A stretch of DNA of 21,467 bases from the NCBI GenBank assembly GCA_035693145.1, contig DASSHA010000101.1, positions 1 through 21,467 on the forward strand, given 5' to 3'. Numbering within the stretch: position 1 is the first letter of the stretch; each line of letters starts with the position of its first letter. Source of the DNA: DASSHA01 sp035693145. Its GTDB lineage: Bacteria; Chloroflexota; Limnocylindria; Limnocylindrales; CSP1-4. This document shows, one piece after another, positions 1-7,205 of this stretch. The notes under the pieces were generated by a model, which saw only the letters and a list, made by a program, of their open reading frames with translations, did not search any database and was not told the DNA's origin. Position numbers and translations under genes: made by a program.

Positions 1-1
1 G

Positions 2-562
2 CGGCGAGGCCTCGACGTCGTGATGCTGACCGGCGACAACGAGACGACTGCACGGGCGATCGCGCACCAGGCTGGCGTCGATCGCGTCCTCGCCGACGTC
101 CGTCCCGACGAGAAGGCGGCCCAGATCCGGAGGCTTCAGGCCGAGGGCAGGATCGTCGCGATGGTCGGCGACGGGATCAACGATGCGCCGTCGCTCGCGC
201 AGGCAGACGTCGGCATCGCGATCGGGACGGGAACCGACGTGGCGATCGAATCGGCGGCCGTCACGCTCATGCGCGGCGACCTCCGGACGCTGGTGACCGC
301 GATCGAGCTGTCCACCGCGACGATGCGGAACATCCGCCAGAACCTGTTCTGGGCGTTCGCCTACAACGTCGCCCTCATCCCGCTCGCCGCTGGGTTGTTC
401 TACCCGTTCACCGGCTGGCTGCTCGACCCGATCTTCGCCGCGGCCGCGATGGCGCTTTCGTCGGTGACCGTCGTCTCGAACGCGCTCCGGCTGCGGACGT
501 TCCGACCAGATCCGCTCACGTCGCAACCGACGACGGGACGTCCGCGTTCGGCGCTCGCCTGA
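2..562 (+). CDS. copA: Copper-translocating P-type ATPase (P1B-1, CopA-like), C-terminal fragment cut by the window edge
   Basis: This is the last ~186 residues of a heavy-metal P-type ATPase; the reading frame is open to the left edge, so the metal-binding, actuator and phosphorylation parts lie outside. The visible part starts in the ATP-binding domain at the conserved MLTGDN motif, followed by the hinge motif VGDGINDAP, which closes the P-domain and binds Mg2+. Two membrane helices follow. The first carries the AYN pair and the second the MxxSS signature (MALSSVTVVSNALRLR). In the P1B family these TM7/TM8 residues mark Cu+/Ag+ pumps, so cytosolic copper export is the likely role. The C-terminus after the last helix is short and ends at a TGA inside a 16-bp tandem repeat. 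Specificity rests on the C-terminal helices only; the CPC motif of TM6 cannot be seen. Confidence 0.9.
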   Translation, partial: RRGLDVVMLTGDNETTARAIAHQAGVDRVLADVRPDEKAAQIRRLQAEGRIVAMVGDGINDAPSLAQADVGIAIGTGTDVAIESAAVTLMRGDLRTLVTAIELSTATMRNIRQNLFWAFAYNVALIPLAAGLFYPFTGWLLDPIFAAAAMALSSVTVVSNALRLRTFRPDPLTSQPTTGRPRSALA

Positions 563-587
563 ACGAAACCCCGCCTGAACGAAACCC
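556..587. repeat. Perfect 16-bp tandem duplication spanning the ATPase stop codon
   Basis: The unit CGCCTGAACGAAACCC occurs twice without a gap, at 556-571 and 572-587. The first copy supplies the last codon and the TGA stop (560-562) of the ATPase gene; the second lies wholly in the 3' flank and carries a redundant TGA. This looks like a simple replication-slippage duplication. Confidence 0.9.
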
Positions 588-602
588 GGTTTGGAAGCGG
601 GG
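569..602 (+). terminator. Possible terminator hairpin after the P-type ATPase
   Basis: CCCCGC (569-574) can pair with GCGGGG (597-602). Inside, AAAC (582-585) can pair with GTTT (589-592). There is no T-run after the stem, so this is only a weak candidate for an intrinsic or Rho-assisted terminator. It partly uses the tandem duplication. Confidence 0.3.
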
Positions 603-639
603 TAGCGATTCACGCCTCTGGCGATACCCGATCGGGCTA

Positions 640-668
640 TCGACCGAGGCTGCGGGCAGCCCTACGGT
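640..668 (+). promoter_or_regulatory. Putative promoter of the GGDEF-EAL gene, leaderless type
   Basis: A -35-like TCGACC (640-645) and a -10-like TACGGT (663-668) are separated by 17 nt. The ATG at 677 begins 8 nt after the -10, so transcription would start at or next to the start codon. No Shine-Dalgarno sequence precedes this ATG. Confidence 0.45.
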
Positions 669-676
669 CCGCACCG

Positions 677-3220
677 ATGGCAGCAACAGGCAACAACGGG
701 CAGCAGTCGGAAGCCTTGGGCGGCGACGAGGCCTGGATCGGGATCGAGGCCGCGGCCAGCCACCTCGCACTGCCCGTCCGAACCGTCTACCGCCTGGCGC
801 AGCGGGGCGCCGTGCCGGCGGCCAAGGTCGGGCGGACATGGCGGTTCAAGCGTTCGATCCTCGACCGGCACCTCGGTGACGCCGATGGCCATCGACCGCT
901 GCTCGCGACGGTCACGGCGCTCGCCGACCTGTCGGTGGAGCTGTCGGGACTTCGCGACCCGGCCGAGATCGGGACGATGCTCTCGTCCCGGCTCGCGACG
1001 ATCTTCCGCGTCGACCTCGTCGGACTGCTGCGACGCGAGGGTTCGGACCTCGTCACGCTGACCGCGAGCGGCGACCTCGGTCTCCCGGCGGGGTTCCGGT
1101 TCGACGCCTCGCTCGACGCGCTCACAGACCGGATCGCGGGCTCGACGACGCCGGTCGTGATCGAGGACCTGCCCGCGATCTCCGACCACCCGATCGTCAG
1201 CCGCTTCGGGTTGCGTTCGGCGGTGTTCGTGCCGGTCCCGCTCGCCGACGGCCCGTGGGGCGTCATCACGATGGCGACGTTCACGCCACGGCGCTTCGAT
1301 CCCGTCGAGGTCGACCGGCTGGCCGCGATCGCCGGGCAGACGGGCCTCGCGCTCGCGAACACGACGCTCCTCGCGGCCCTCGAACGGCGCCTCGCGTCGC
1401 AGCGCCAGCTCCTCCACATCACCGAACGGCTCCTCGCGACGCGGGAGCGCGGCGCGGTGTTCGAGGCCGTCGCGGATACCCTCGCCGGCGTCGTCCCCTA
1501 CGACACGCTCACGATCTATCTCGTCGACCGGGTCGCAGGCTGCCTCGTCCCGATCCTGGCCCGTGACGAGTACGCGGAGGAGATCCTCGCCAGCCGGCCG
1601 GCGCTGGGCGCGGGGATCACCGGCGACGTCATCGCCCGCGGCGAGGCCGAGATGATCAACGACGCGACGCGCGACCCGCGCGTCGTCCATGTCCCCGGGA
1701 CGCCGACCGACGAGGACGAGTCGATGATCGTCGCGCCGATCCACGGCTCGAACGGCATCGTCGGCGCCGTCAACATCTATCGTGCCGGTCGCCATTTCGA
1801 CGACGAGGATCTCGATCTCGTCCGCCTGTTCGCCAACCATGTGGCCATCGCGCTCGAGAACGCCGGTGTGCACGACCGACTGCTCGACGCCGCGCGAACC
1901 GACCCGCTGACCGGCCTTCCCAACCGGCGGTTCTTCACCGAGCGCGTCGAGCAGGCCATCGCCCGCCGCGCGCGCCGGGGCGGGCGACTTGCGGTCCTGT
2001 TCCTCGATCTCGACGGGTTCAAGCTCGTGAACGATGGCCTGGGCCATGCGGCGGGCGACGAGGTGCTCGCCGGCGTCGGCGCGCGGCTGCGCTCGGCGGT
2101 CCGCGGCGAGGACGTCGTGGCACGGCTCGGCGGCGACGAGTTCGGTGTCCTGCTGGAGGACGTCGCGACGAAGGACGACGCGATCACCGCGAGCCGGCGG
2201 CTGGCCGACGCGCTGGCGAGCCCGCTCGTCGTGGATGGTCGCACGTGGGTGATCCGCGCGAGCGTGGGAGTGGCACTCGACTCGGGCGAGGCGCCGTCCG
2301 CCGACGAGCTGCTGCGTGACGCGGACACGGCGATGTATCGAGCGAAGGCCGAGGGAGGCGGCGGGATGGCGATCTTCGAACCGTCGATGCATTTCGCCCA
2401 GCTCGACCGCCTCGAGCTCGATTCGGCGCTCCGCGACGCGCTCGCGAACCGCGAGCTCTCGCTCCAGGCGCAGCCCATCGTGGAGCTCGCGACCGGTCGC
2501 GTCGCGGCGCTCGAGATGCTCCTCCGCTGGGAGCATCCGGGACGCGGCCTCGTGCCGCCGACGGAGTTCATCCCGATCGCCGAGGACTCCGGGCAGATCG
2601 CACCGATCGGCCGCTGGGCGCTGCGCGAGGCCTGCTCGGCGTTCGGTGCCTGGAGAGCGGCCGGGATCGCGCCCGAAGGCCTTCGGCTGTCGGTCAACAC
2701 CTCCGTCCGGCAGCTCGCCGACGCAGCGTTTCCGGCGGAGGTCGAGCGCGCGCTCGCCGACGCCGGCGTGTCGCCCGAGCAGCTCGTCCTCGAGGTGACG
2801 GAGAGCGTCATGCTCGCCGAGGAGACGGCGGCGATCGCGACGCTCCGGCGGTTGCGCGACGCCGGCGTGCACGTCGCGGTCGACGACTTCGGCACGGGCT
2901 ACAGCTCGCTCGGCTACCTCAAGCGGCTGCCGGTGGACGAGATCAAGATCGATCGCTCGTTCGTGGATGGACTGGGCCGCGAACGCGAGAAGACGGCGAT
3001 CGTCCGCGCGGCCGTCGCGTTCGCGATGGCTCTCGATCTCGCGGTCACGGCCGAGGGGATCGAGACGGAGCTCCAGCTCGAGCACCTCGCCGCGCTCGAG
3101 TGCCAGTACGGCCAGGGCTACCTGTTCGCGCGACCGCTCACCCTCGACGCCGCCGCCGAGCTCCTTCGATCCGGTCGGCGCTTCGCCGTGCCCACGCGCG
3201 CGAGAGAGCCTGCGGCCTGA
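677..3220 (+). CDS. HTH-GAF-GAF-GGDEF-EAL cyclic-di-GMP synthase/phosphodiesterase
   Basis: An 847-residue soluble protein with no signal peptide or membrane helix. Residues ~19-66 form an excisionase/MerR-type helix-turn-helix (HTH_17-like, AASHLALPVRTVYRLAQRG with a KVGRTWRF wing). Two GAF sensor domains follow (~80-230 and ~245-400). The diguanylate cyclase domain (~405-565) keeps GGDEF at 485-489, the NDGLGH loop, and an RxxD inhibitory site (RGED, 476-479) exactly five residues before GGDEF. The EAL domain (~580-830) has EML instead of EAL at E613, DDFGTGYSSL (D736, D737) and the NTS, EVTES and KIDRSF motifs, so phosphodiesterase activity is plausible. Both catalytic sets look intact; which activity dominates cannot be read from sequence. 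The ATG at 677 matches the leaderless promoter and the start of the HTH. It is a single-gene unit. Confidence 0.93.
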   Translation: MAATGNNGQQSEALGGDEAWIGIEAAASHLALPVRTVYRLAQRGAVPAAKVGRTWRFKRSILDRHLGDADGHRPLLATVTALADLSVELSGLRDPAEIGTMLSSRLATIFRVDLVGLLRREGSDLVTLTASGDLGLPAGFRFDASLDALTDRIAGSTTPVVIEDLPAISDHPIVSRFGLRSAVFVPVPLADGPWGVITMATFTPRRFDPVEVDRLAAIAGQTGLALANTTLLAALERRLASQRQLLHITERLLATRERGAVFEAVADTLAGVVPYDTLTIYLVDRVAGCLVPILARDEYAEEILASRPALGAGITGDVIARGEAEMINDATRDPRVVHVPGTPTDEDESMIVAPIHGSNGIVGAVNIYRAGRHFDDEDLDLVRLFANHVAIALENAGVHDRLLDAARTDPLTGLPNRRFFTERVEQAIARRARRGGRLAVLFLDLDGFKLVNDGLGHAAGDEVLAGVGARLRSAVRGEDVVARLGGDEFGVLLEDVATKDDAITASRRLADALASPLVVDGRTWVIRASVGVALDSGEAPSADELLRDADTAMYRAKAEGGGGMAIFEPSMHFAQLDRLELDSALRDALANRELSLQAQPIVELATGRVAALEMLLRWEHPGRGLVPPTEFIPIAEDSGQIAPIGRWALREACSAFGAWRAAGIAPEGLRLSVNTSVRQLADAAFPAEVERALADAGVSPEQLVLEVTESVMLAEETAAIATLRRLRDAGVHVAVDDFGTGYSSLGYLKRLPVDEIKIDRSFVDGLGREREKTAIVRAAVAFAMALDLAVTAEGIETELQLEHLAALECQYGQGYLFARPLTLDAAAELLRSGRRFAVPTRAREPAA

Positions 3221-3598
3221 CCGCCCCAGCCGCGCATCTCGGGTGCGAAGGCAATCGCGGCCAGGTCGACCGAGGCAGGAGAAGCACTGCGTGGTCGAGC
3301 CCGCACTCGCCGCACGGCTCCGGGCAACCTGGAACGTCAGCCGCGCCATCGCGCCGGGCCGAGCGTAGTGGTCTGACCCACGGGCGTTGCACGCCAGGCG
3401 ACGAATCCGGCCCCGGACGGTCAGGTCGTGGCCTCACAGGGTCGTCGGCGACAGCGCGACGCCCCTTTCAGTGCTCCGCTATGACCTGTCGGACAACGGC
3501 GCGACCGCGAGGCGTCGGAGACGTGCCTCTGCAGGCAACGCCGGCGATTCGGTCGTCGGACCTGAACACTCGTTCGGGGCGCTGCGTGGGCCTTCGGG
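3221..3598. other. Long intergenic region with no recognised gene
   Basis: Between the GGDEF-EAL stop and the DUF3090 promoter I see no credible coding frame on either strand. The open frames here are arginine/proline-rich shadows without any family signature. There is no tRNA, riboswitch or repeat that I can support. A weak tRNA-like fold was considered and rejected. Confidence 0.6.
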
Positions 3599-3604
3599 TA
3601 CCCT
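3599..3604 (+). promoter_or_regulatory. Putative -10 element (TACCCT) of a leaderless DUF3090 transcript
   Basis: TACCCT ends 7 nt before the ATG at 3612. No clear -35 is seen and no Shine-Dalgarno is present, which fits a leaderless mRNA. The same spacing occurs before the transaldolase gene at 18285. Confidence 0.45.
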
Positions 3605-3611
3605 CGACGGG

Positions 3612-4283
3612 ATGCCTCGTCGCTTCGTCTTCGACCCGCCAGACCGGTTCGTCGCGGGCACCATCGGACCCGCCGGGAACCGGACGTTCTATCTCCAGGC
3701 CCGCGCCGGAGAGCGGATCGCGAGCGTCAGCCTCGAGAAGGTTCAGGTGGCCGTGCTCGCGGAGCGTCTCGGCGCCCTGCTCGATGAGCTCGAGCGGCGC
3801 GGCATCGTCAGCACGGTCGGCGCGACGGCGGACGACGGCCCGCTTGACGAGCCGATGAACGAGCTCTTCCGCGCCAACGCCCTCACGCTCGCCTGGGACG
3901 CGGACACCGAGCGGATCGTCATCGAGGCTCGCGAAGCGGCGTCGTCGGAGGATGACGACGACTCGGACGACGAGGCAGACGACGGCGAAGAGGAGGCCGA
4001 AGAGGCGGACGCCGACGCGATCGTCGAATCGAGCGACGCCGAGGCCGCCCGGGAGGCGGCGATCGAGAGCCTCGCCGCGGCGGCGCTGGACGCTGCCGCC
4101 TCCCTCGTCAACGACGACAGCGACGTCATGAGCGTGCACCTCGAGCCAAGCGACGCCCGTGGGTTCGTCGCCGTCGCCGGCCGCGTCATCGCCGCCGGCA
4201 GACCGCCGTGCCCGTTCTGCGGCCAGCCGCTGGATCCGCAGGGCCACCTGTGCCCGCGCCGCAACGGCAACCGCCTGAACTGA
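3612..4283 (+). CDS. DUF3090 family protein (TIGR03847) with an acidic insert
   Basis: A 223-residue protein of the DUF3090/TIGR03847 family, whose biochemical role is unknown. The N-terminus FDPPDRFVAGTIGPAGNRTF and the C-terminal zinc-ribbon-like CPFCGQPLDPQGHLCPRRNG (C200, C203, H212, C214) are family hallmarks. The frame stays open upstream to 3387, but homology begins at the ATG at 3612, which also has a -10 hexamer 7 nt before it. Residues ~111-145 are a run of Asp/Glu/Ser and ~145-167 are alanine-rich. Together they form an insert of about 55 residues between two conserved parts, which makes the protein longer than the ~190 residues I would expect. It is followed after one base by the SCO1664-family gene. 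In Actinobacteria these two families are known neighbours, often near mycothiol gene mshC. Confidence 0.88.
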   Translation: MPRRFVFDPPDRFVAGTIGPAGNRTFYLQARAGERIASVSLEKVQVAVLAERLGALLDELERRGIVSTVGATADDGPLDEPMNELFRANALTLAWDADTERIVIEAREAASSEDDDDSDDEADDGEEEAEEADADAIVESSDAEAAREAAIESLAAAALDAAASLVNDDSDVMSVHLEPSDARGFVAVAGRVIAAGRPPCPFCGQPLDPQGHLCPRRNGNRLN

Positions 4284-4284
4284 C

Positions 4285-5025
4285 GTGGCGAGCCGGCTCG
4301 ACGCGGTGGCCGCCGTCGAGCTGCTGCGCGCCGGCGACCTCGAGCTCGTCGGCCGGATCATCGGCTCCTCGAACGGCGCGCTCGTCGTCAGCGCGACGCG
4401 GACGTGCCCCGATCCGGAGCCGGACGAGGTCGCGACCGCGGTCTACAAGCCGATCCGGTTCGAGCGACCGCTCGTCGACTTCCCGGACGGGACGCTGGCG
4501 GCTCGCGAGGTCGCCGCGTTCGTCCTGTCGGAGGCCTCCGGATGGGGCGTGGCTCCGCCAACGGTGCTGCGGGACGGACCGGTCGGTCCCGGCATGGTCC
4601 AGCTGTGGATCGACGTCGACGATTCGGTCGACCGGGTGGCGCTCGCGCTCGAGGCCGACGCGCGCCTGCGGCGGATGGCGCTGTTCGACGTCATCGCGAA
4701 CAACGCCGACCGAAAGATCGGTCACCTCCTGCCTGTCGAGGGCGGACACGTCTTCGGCGTCGACCACGGCCTGACGTTCCACGAGGAGCCGAAGCTCCGG
4801 ACGGTCCTCTGGGGCTGGCGCGGGCAGCCACTGGAGCCAGACGAGCTGGAAGCGGTTGAGCGGCTCCGCGACGCGCTCCGTGGTGACACGGGCGACGCGC
4901 TCCGTGAGCTGCTGGAGGCCCGGGAGGTGCGGGCGACCGTGCGACGGGCCGAACGGCTGCTCAGGTCACGGCGCTTCCCGCTCCCGGACCCCGATCGGCC
5001 CGCGATCCCGTGGCCGCCGTACTGA
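4285..5025 (+). CDS. SCO1664 family protein (TIGR03843), PI3/PI4-kinase-like fold
   Basis: A 246-residue protein matching the SCO1664/TIGR03843 family, which has a phosphatidylinositol-3/4-kinase-like (also HipA-like) fold. Visible elements are the nucleotide-binding lysine in VYKPIRFE (K55), the catalytic loop FDVIANNADRKIGH (residues 134-147) and the metal-binding aspartate in FGVDHG (D160). The C-terminus ends in proline-rich AIPWPPY. The substrate is unknown; kinase activity is inference from the retained motifs. It starts at a GTG only one base after the DUF3090 stop, so the two are surely co-transcribed and probably translationally coupled. The third usual actinobacterial partner, a histidine-phosphatase-family protein (TIGR03848), is not next to them here. 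Confidence 0.88.
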   Translation: MASRLDAVAAVELLRAGDLELVGRIIGSSNGALVVSATRTCPDPEPDEVATAVYKPIRFERPLVDFPDGTLAAREVAAFVLSEASGWGVAPPTVLRDGPVGPGMVQLWIDVDDSVDRVALALEADARLRRMALFDVIANNADRKIGHLLPVEGGHVFGVDHGLTFHEEPKLRTVLWGWRGQPLEPDELEAVERLRDALRGDTGDALRELLEAREVRATVRRAERLLRSRRFPLPDPDRPAIPWPPY

Positions 5026-5039
5026 CGCATCCGGCACGG

Positions 5040-5053
5040 CGCCCGTCGGGGCG
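5040..5053. terminator. Weak hairpin in the convergent gap between the SCO1664 gene and the ABC permease
   Basis: CGCCC (5040-5044) pairs with GGGCG (5049-5053) around the loop GTCG. The gap between the two convergent stop codons is only 33 bp, so a bidirectional terminator is expected here, but the stem is short and no T-run follows. Confidence 0.3.
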
Positions 5054-5058
5054 GAGGG

Positions 5059-6084
5059 TCAGGCGCGGACTTCCTGGCGCAGGAAGAGGACGTACGCGGC
5101 CGCGAAGCAGGCAACCGTCAGCCCGACGATCGCGACGACCTGCGGCCAGATCAGCAGCAGGCTCTGGTCGATCGGCAGGATCGTCGGCAGCCCGCCCGTC
5201 TGGAGCTGGTCTGCCTGGGACGGCAGGACGACGCCGACGGTCTGGATCGACGGGTTGAGCAGCACGACCGTTGCCTGCTGGTAGAGCGTCGAGGGTGAGA
5301 GGCTCGAGAGGAACTGGGTCCAGTTCGCATTCGCGATCTGGTCGTCGAGCGACGCAGCAGCACCTCCGGGCGCGACGATCCCGGCGATCGTCGAGACGAG
5401 GAACGTCGCGAAGATCGTCACGAGCAGCCACGCCCCGATCGCGACGAGGGCGGATGTCGCGGCTCGCCTGAGCGCGACCGAGCAGAGCGTCGCGAACGCC
5501 AGCCAGAAGCCGACGTAGACGATCGAGACGACCAGCCACGCGACGAGCCGTGCGATCTCGTCGACACCGGGCGTGATCCCGAGCCGGACGATCCCGACGG
5601 CCGCGATGAGCGCCGTGATTGCGACGAGGATCGTGGCGATGACCGCGAGCCCGGCCGCGAACTTGCCGTTGACGACGTCGTCGCGGTGGATGGGCTGGGA
5701 GAGGAGGCGCGGCAGCGTGCCCTGCGCACGCTCGCCGTTGATCGCGTCGAACCCGAAGGCGATCCCGACGAGGGGCAGGAGGAATCCGACGAGCCCATAG
5801 AACGGCGGGATCTGGTCCGGCGCGAGGACGAACATGAGGATGAAGACCGACGGCGTCCCGCTCGCGTTCGTCGCCTGGTCGCGGATGACCTGGGCCGCGA
5901 AGTAGACGGTCGCGACGGCAGCCAGGCCGAGGATCGCGAGCAGGATCCAGAAGCGGACGTTCGTCAGGTGATCGCCGAACTCCTTGGCGGCGATGACCCG
6001 CCAGCCAGCGCGCGGCGGACGCGTTCGCAGGCGCTCGACCGGCTCCGCGGGCGCCGCCGGAACCGTCGCGGCCGGACCCGTCAC
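5059..6084 (-). CDS. ABC-2 type transporter permease
   Basis: A 341-residue integral membrane protein. After a ~28-residue cytoplasmic N-terminus and an amphipathic KEFGDHLTN stretch there are about six hydrophobic segments (roughly 45-67, 95-113, 142-167, 178-201, 211-236 and 312-335). The cytoplasmic loop FDAINGERAQGTLPRLLSQPI (112-132) is the hallmark of ABC-2 exporters of the NatB/ABC2_membrane_2 kind. A large extracytoplasmic loop lies at ~237-310. The GTG start at 6084 overlaps the ATPase stop by four bases (GTGA), so it is the third cistron of the NEW3-ATPase-permease operon. Substrate is unknown; export of a small molecule, lipid or peptide is typical of the type. Confidence 0.92.
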   Translation of the reverse strand: MTGPAATVPAAPAEPVERLRTRPPRAGWRVIAAKEFGDHLTNVRFWILLAILGLAAVATVYFAAQVIRDQATNASGTPSVFILMFVLAPDQIPPFYGLVGFLLPLVGIAFGFDAINGERAQGTLPRLLSQPIHRDDVVNGKFAAGLAVIATILVAITALIAAVGIVRLGITPGVDEIARLVAWLVVSIVYVGFWLAFATLCSVALRRAATSALVAIGAWLLVTIFATFLVSTIAGIVAPGGAAASLDDQIANANWTQFLSSLSPSTLYQQATVVLLNPSIQTVGVVLPSQADQLQTGGLPTILPIDQSLLLIWPQVVAIVGLTVACFAAAYVLFLRQEVRA

Positions 6085-7205
6085 CGCTCGACCTGCCGGA
6101 CGGGATCGGCCGATGCGGCAGCCGCTGCCGCGGCTCGCCGCTTCGACCCCGGCCGACGCGGGTTCGCGCCGGGCGGGGCGGCCGCGGCCTGCTCCACGGC
6201 GCGTCGGTAGATGTCATCGAGCGACGGGGGCCGGCGGCCGAGGTCGGCGAGCCGGAGGCCACTCGTGCCGACGGCGGCGAGCAGCGCGGCCCGGACGTCG
6301 GCGAGATCGCGGCCCGGCGCAACGTCGACCCGCCAGCGCCAGGTGCCGTCCTCCGCGTCGTCGAGCGCCTCGACGACGCCCACGCCGTCGACGCGTCCGA
6401 GCAGCGCGGCGATCGTTTCGCGGCGCGCGTCGGCGTTCGGTTCGACCCCGACGAGGAGCTCGCCGGCCTCGCTGCCGTAGCGGCGCGCGAGCTCGTCGAG
6501 CGAGCCCTGCGCGATGAGCCGGCCGGCCGCGAAGATCCCGATCCGATCACACACCGACTGGACCTGGCTCAGGAGGTGGCTCGACAGGAGAATCGCGAGG
6601 TCCTGCTCGTGGACGAGCCGCCGGAGAAGCGCCAGGACCTCGATCACGCCGATCGGGTCGATCGCGGTCGTAGGCTCGTCGAGGATGAGGAGGTCAGGGT
6701 CCTTGACGAGCGCGTCGGCGATACCGAGGCGCTGGAGCATGCCCCGCGAGTACGTCCCGACCCGGCTGTCCGCACGGTCGGCCAGGCCGACCTGTTCCAC
6801 GACCTGGCTGATCCGCGCCTCGGCGACGTCCCGCGGCAGCCCGTTCAGCCGTGCCGTGTAGCGCAGGTTCTGACGGCCGGTCATGTCGTCGTAGAAGCCC
6901 ACGGCGTCGGGCAGGTAGCCGACCCGGCGCTTCACCTCGAGCGGCGCGCGTTGGGGGTCCAGCCCCACGACGCGGGCCTCGCCGGAGGTCGGTTCGGTCA
7001 GCCCGAGGAGCATGAGGATCGTCGTCGTCTTGCCCGCGCCATTCTGGCCGAGCAGGCCGAAAATCTCACCCGCCCGAACCTCCAGGTCGAGCCGGTCGAC
7101 GGCTGTCCGTTCCTCGTACTTCTTCGTCAGCCGCTTCGTGCTGACGAGCACCTCGTGCTCGCGCGGCGCCTCCGGGACGGGCTCCGCCACCGCGATGCCG
7201 CTCAC
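6081..7205 (-). CDS. ABC transporter ATP-binding protein
   Basis: A 374-residue ATPase. Walker A is GQNGAGKT (53-60), the signature is YSRGMLQRLG (152-161; the SRGM form typical of ABC-2 exporters), Walker B is LLILDEPTTAID (172-183), and the switch histidine is H210 in LLSSHLL. The last ~140 residues are a C-terminal extension ending in a basic/alanine-rich tail, common in this type of exporter ATPase. The frame runs far upstream, but only as a shadow of the NEW3 gene. The GTG at 7205, overlapping the NEW3 stop by four bases (GTGA), is the natural start; later GTG codons within the first 20 residues are alternatives. It energises the permease encoded next to it. Confidence 0.93.
   Translation of the reverse strand: MSGIAVAEPVPEAPREHEVLVSTKRLTKKYEERTAVDRLDLEVRAGEIFGLLGQNGAGKTTTILMLLGLTEPTSGEARVVGLDPQRAPLEVKRRVGYLPDAVGFYDDMTGRQNLRYTARLNGLPRDVAEARISQVVEQVGLADRADSRVGTYSRGMLQRLGIADALVKDPDLLILDEPTTAIDPIGVIEVLALLRRLVHEQDLAILLSSHLLSQVQSVCDRIGIFAAGRLIAQGSLDELARRYGSEAGELLVGVEPNADARRETIAALLGRVDGVGVVEALDDAEDGTWRWRVDVAPGRDLADVRAALLAAVGTSGLRLADLGRRPPSLDDIYRRAVEQAAAAPPGANPRRPGSKRRAAAAAAASADPVRQVER

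Noticed and set aside
662..3349. An 895-codon open frame on the minus strand opposite the GGDEF-EAL gene.
   Set aside because: It is rich in Arg, Asp and Glu, has no domain motif, and is the mirror of strong G/C third-position codon use in the real gene.
3356..3414. tRNA-like fold: GGGCCG pairs with CGGCCC, with a possible TGC anticodon loop between.
   Set aside because: The span is 59 nt, too short for a tRNA, and there is no T-loop consensus or proper D-arm; GC-rich DNA gives such pairings by chance.
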